Shown here: positions 60,774 to 64,000 of the stretch, piece by piece
Numbering within the stretch: position 1 is the stretch's first letter
Layout of the letters: every line of letters starts with the position of its first letter
Source of the DNA: Pararhizobium sp. A13
GTDB lineage: Bacteria; Pseudomonadota; Alphaproteobacteria; Rhizobiales; Rhizobiaceae
DNA: 64,000 bases
Direction of reading: 5' to 3'
Assembly (NCBI RefSeq): GCF_040126305.1
Contig: NZ_CP149510.1
Location: forward strand, 2,243,001-2,307,000
The notes under the pieces: model-generated
What the model saw: only the letters and a program-made list of their open reading frames with translations
Databases searched by the model: none
Told to the model about the DNA's origin: nothing
Made by a program: the position numbers and the translations under genes

Positions 60774-61295
60774 TTAGCCGTCCTCCATCTCCGCCGCAAG
60801 CTCTGCCAGTTTCCGCACCGTGTTGAGATTGCGCGATGTCGCATGCTTCAGCGCCGGCAGTCTCAGTTTCGAGCGGCCCGAGCCGTTGGGATAATGCACG
60901 TAGATCTCGTGGCCCGCGACATGCACCTCCTCGCCGTCGGGCGCGACGAGTTTGTCGAGCGCATCGGCAGGCGCTTTCTCCGGCAGGAAATTGACCGACA
61001 GATAGTTCGGCTGGGCGGCGGGAAAGGGATTGCTTTCGGCGATCTTTTCCAACTGCTCGCGACTGCGCACCATGACGCCCGGCGCCTTGCCCAGGACCTT
61101 GCCAAGCGCCTCATCGAGAACCTTGGCAGCGCTGGCGGCGGGGAGGTCCGAGCGAAACAGCACATTGCCGCTCTGGATAAAGGTTTTGACGTCCGAAAAG
61201 CCGGCCTTCTCGCAGACCGCCTTCAGGTCCCTCATGGCAAGCTTGCCGGTTCCGCCGACATTGATGGCGCGCAGAAGAGCGATATGGACGGGCAT
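60774..61295 (-). CDS. DUF1697 family protein
   Basis: A 173-residue protein with the family start MPVHIALLRAINVGGTGKLAMRDLKAVCEKAGF, the segment VKTFIQSGNVLFRS and the end HATSRNLNTVRKLAEL. Function is unknown. The ATG at 61295 has GGTGGAG eight bases upstream. It converges on the TetR gene with three bases between. Confidence 0.88.
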   Translation of the reverse strand: MPVHIALLRAINVGGTGKLAMRDLKAVCEKAGFSDVKTFIQSGNVLFRSDLPAASAAKVLDEALGKVLGKAPGVMVRSREQLEKIAESNPFPAAQPNYLSVNFLPEKAPADALDKLVAPDGEEVHVAGHEIYVHYPNGSGRSKLRLPALKHATSRNLNTVRKLAELAAEMEDG

Positions 61296-61316
61296 TTGAT
61301 GCACTCCACCTATTCT

Positions 61317-61333
61317 CCCTGCAATTTGCAGGG
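61317..61333. promoter_or_regulatory. Palindrome upstream of the DUF1697 gene
   Basis: CCCTGCAATTTGCAGGG has perfect eight-base arms around one T, 21 bases before the gene. Its core TGCAATTTGCA is identical to the core of the putative OhrR operator at 1576. Confidence 0.5.
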
Positions 61334-61397
61334 AAAATGAACTGACACGACACGCCAGGGCTTGCCTTGTGCCGGCGAGCGGCGAGCTCCTGGCTCC

Positions 61398-63490
61398 TCA
61401 CATCTTCCCAGCCACCTTGATCGCGAACGCATATTCGAACGCGATTTCCTCCAGCCGCTGGAAGCGCCCGGAGGCGCCGCCGTGGCCCGCGTCCATGTTG
61501 GTCTTCATCAGGATCGGCTGGGAGCCGGTGGTCTTTTCGCGCAGCTTGGCCACCCATTTGGCCGGTTCCCAATAGGTGACGCGCGGATCGGTGAGGCCGC
61601 CGAGCGCGAGGATGGCCGGGTAGGGCTTGGCCGAAACGTTGTCGTAGGGGCTGTAGGCCGCCATGCGCTCATAGGCCGTCCTGCTCTCGATCGGGTTGCC
61701 CCATTCCGGCCACTCCGGCGGAGTGAGCGGCAGCGTGTCGTCGAGCATCGTGTTCAAGACATCGACGAAGGGTACGGCGGCAATGATGCCCTTGAACTTC
61801 TCCGGCGCCATGTTAGCGATCGCGCCCATCAGCATGCCGCCGGCCGATCCGCCCTCGGCGACGATGTTTGCGTAAGAGGTGAACTTCTGTTGATCAGATA
61901 GTCGGCCGCCGCGATGAAGTCCTTGAAGGTATTGGTCTTCTTCCCCATCTTGCCGTCTTCGTACCACTGGAATCCCTTGTCCTTGCCGCCGCGGATATGG
62001 GCGATGGCAAAGACGAAGCCGCGATCGGCGAGCGACAGGCAGTTGGTGTTGAAACCGGCCGGAATGCTGATGCCATAGGCGCCGTAGCCATAGAGCAGGC
62101 AGGGCGCCGAGCCGTCGAGGACAACATCCTTGCGATAGAGCAGGGTGACCGGAACCTCGACGCCGTCCCACGACGGCGCCATGACGCGGCGGGTGACGTA
62201 GTCATCCGCATTGTGGCCGGACGGCACGTCCTGCGTCTTCAGAAGCGTGCGCTCGCGTGTCGCCATATCGTAGTCGTAGAGTTGGCTCGGCGTCGTCATC
62301 GACGAATAGGAGAAGCGGATGACGTCGGTGTCGTATTCGCCGGCGCCCGAAAGCCCGAGCGAATAGGCTTCCTCGGCAAAGGCGATCGCGTGTTCCTCAC
62401 CGGTCCTGCGGTCGCGGATCTTGATCCGCGGCAGGCCGTTTTCCCGCTCCAGCCAGACGAGGTGGCGGGCAAAGGCCATGTGCGAGAGGATCAGCCGGCC
62501 CGGCGTATGCGGCACGACATCGGTCCAGTTTTCCCGACTCGGTTTGTCAACCGGCGTCTGCATGATCTTGAAATCCTTGGCGCCGTCCGCATTGGTCAGG
62601 ATGTAGAAGACATCGCCGCCTTCAGTCAGCGAATATTCGAGCCCGGTTTGACGCGCGGCGACGAGCTGCGGCTTGCCGGTCAGGTCGGAGGTCGGCAGCA
62701 GCCAGTATTCGCTGGTCTCGTGGTCGTGAATGTCGATGTAGATGAAATCGTCGAGCATCGAGCCGCCGACGCCCATGAAGAAGCCCGGATCCTCCTCCTC
62801 GTAGACCAGCCGGTCGTCGCTCTGCGGCGTGCCGACAATATGGTGGAAGATTTTTGAAGGCCGATGGTTGTCGTCGAGCACGGTATAGAAGAAGCTCTTG
62901 CCATCCGGCGCCCAGGCGCCGCCGCCGCCGGTGTTCTTGATGACGTCGGCAAGGTCCTCGCCCGTTGCAAGGTCGCGGACGCGCAGCGTGTAATATTCCG
63001 AGCCCTTGTCGTCATAGCCCCAGAGGCCGCGGCTGTGGTCGGTCGAGTGGTCGATGCCGGCGAGGCGGAAATAGGCCTTGCCATCGCCCTCCTTGTCGCC
63101 GTCAAGAAGCACGGTGCGCTCGCCGCCATCGCGGGGGATGCGGAAATAGCGCGGCTGTTCGCCGCCGGTGACGAAGAAGGTGCCGTAGGCAAAAGGCCCG
63201 TCCTTCATCGGCACGGACGAGTCGTCCTCCTTGATGCGGCCCTTCATCTCGGCAAACAGCGTCTTCTGCAGCGCCTCGGTATCGGCCATCGCCGCCTTCA
63301 TATAGGCGTTCTCGGCTTCGAGGTGCTTGCGGATCTCCGGATCGAGGATCGAGGGATCCTTGAACATCGCCTGCCAGTTGTCGGCGCGCAGCCAGGCATA
63401 GTCGTCCGTCCGGGTGATGCCATGACGGGTATCGGTCACCGGCTTTTTCGGAGCGACGGGAGCGGCGGGCAGATTCTTGAATATGGACAA
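61398..63490 (-). pseudogene. ptrB: Oligopeptidase B (S9 prolyl oligopeptidase), single frameshift
   Basis: From a TTG start at 63490 (GGAG seven bases upstream) the frame encodes the beta-propeller domain, with VTDTRHGITRTDDYAWLRADN near the start, and the first part of the hydrolase domain up to AAADYLIN. Near 61890 one base is missing, and the reading continues in another frame with KFTSYANIVAEGGSAGGMLMG (serine in GGSAGG), GLTDPRVTYWEPAKW (aspartate) and MDAGHGGASGR (histidine) to the stop at 61398. With one base restored the product would have about 697 residues, normal for oligopeptidase B. The active site lies behind the shift. Either a recent inactivation or a sequencing error. Confidence 0.88.
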
Positions 63491-63902
63491 GGATGACTCC
63501 GGGAAAAATGCGAGGGGTGTACACCGGAGATAGAGGCCGGGTGCCAAAGGTTCAAGAAAAAAGCTCGCGCCATTGCGCAGACCGCCTGAACAAATTCGCG
63601 TTAGCCGCTGCGTAGGATCGCGTTCATCACGCATGAACGATCAGATGAGCATTGCGATGTGCCTGTGGTATGTGGACGAGGCGATCGCGATCCGGCCGGC
63701 GTGATTTCCGCAGCGATCGTGCCGGCAAATTGCGCGACCGCTATCCTCCGAAGGCCCCGCTTTAACCGTACGTTAGCGCAATTCCTTCAGATTGCGCCTC
63801 AGGCGCGATGTCGTTTTCCCGTGCGCTTTGTCAGAGGCATCATGCCTTGAACCTCCCTTTTTCGTTCAGCTTGCGGGCCATCGGCCCCGCCGGAGTTCAG
63901 TT
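63491..63902. other. About 410 bases without a gene; promoter region of two divergent genes
   Basis: No convincing gene is seen. An inverted repeat GCGCAAT-N8-ATTGCGC is at 63776-63797, about 105 bases upstream of the chemoreceptor start, and may be a regulator site. Confidence 0.45.
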
Positions 63903-64000
63903 ATGACCTTTCGCAATCTCTCCATTCTCCAGAAGATCGGCCTCGTCGTGTTCGTCATGGGGCTGTCGTCGCTGGTCATCGCCTTTGTCGGTGCGAAGGG
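63903..64000 (+). CDS. Probable methyl-accepting chemotaxis protein (5' end only)
   Basis: Only 32 codons are in the window: MTFRNLSILQKIGLVVFVMG then LSSLVIAFVGAK. The basic start and first membrane segment are typical of rhizobial chemoreceptors. The ATG at 63903 has CGGAG upstream. The gene runs off the right edge, so the call depends on this short N-terminus. Confidence 0.55.
   Translation, partial: MTFRNLSILQKIGLVVFVMGLSSLVIAFVGAK

Overview
The window is GC-rich chromosomal or megaplasmid DNA from an alphaproteobacterium, most likely a member of the Rhizobiaceae. The ohrR/ohr pair, the rhizobial intergenic hairpin repeats (around 16397, 28855 and 49456), the elongation-factor-G-like GTPase, the Tam methyltransferase and the overall codon style all fit that group. 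Genus cannot be fixed from the sequence alone. No rRNA, tRNA or CRISPR array was seen.

Layout. 1-6.4 kb: start of a membrane PAS sensor (cut by the window edge), the OhrR/Ohr organic-peroxide defence pair, an internally deleted IS200-type element with its end hairpins, a HerA-like ATPase (DUF853), a small DUF2267-like protein behind a perfect palindrome, and a MarR-acetyltransferase pair whose acetyltransferase is frameshifted. 6.5-16 kb: aldo/keto reductase and MFS exporter divergent from a LysR regulator, ChaC, a YdeI-like protein, EF-G-like GTPase, Tam, haloacid dehalogenase, tyrosine phosphatase and a VanZ-like protein. 16-20.2 kb: a scrambled zone with a relic of an alcohol dehydrogenase 3' end, an internally deleted nucleotidyltransferase pseudogene, two tiny genes, a zinc alcohol dehydrogenase and an IS110-family insertion sequence. 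20.2-30.2 kb: branched-chain aminotransferase, a MerR-DUF3471 fusion regulator, MYG1, a three-gene membrane cluster with a ClpP-like protease, a DapA-like aldolase, SodB, a small hydrolase and Lrp and MarR regulators.

The metabolic core runs from 29.7 to 49.4 kb. The first half is a MarR-controlled hydroxycinnamate operon (CoA ligase, hydratase/lyase, aryl-alcohol-type dehydrogenase, coniferyl-aldehyde-type dehydrogenase) predicted to turn ferulate-like acids into aromatic aldehydes and acids. The second half is a four-carbon sugar-acid (tetronate) module. A GntR regulator precedes denD, a short-chain dehydrogenase and a complete sugar-type ABC importer. otnC and a LacI repressor lie on the other strand. 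Facing them is an MFS symporter followed by ltnD, otnI and otnK. DenD and LtnD would make 2-oxo-tetronate, OtnI would isomerise it, OtnK phosphorylate it and OtnC decarboxylate it to dihydroxyacetone phosphate. Three near-identical LacI-type operators lie between the LacI gene and the symporter gene.

49.4-64 kb: a rhizobial repeat, a WYL regulator divergent from a LysE exporter with a clear operator between them, two c-type cytochromes, a HicAB toxin-antitoxin pair preceded by a long perfect palindrome abutting the hicA start codon, a GNAT protein, a class A beta-lactamase, SelO, an orphan TadG-like protein, homocysteine methyltransferase, a TetR regulator, DUF1697, an oligopeptidase B gene broken by one frameshift, and the first codons of a probable chemoreceptor.

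All function calls rest on reading translated motifs and family resemblance by eye; no database search was run.
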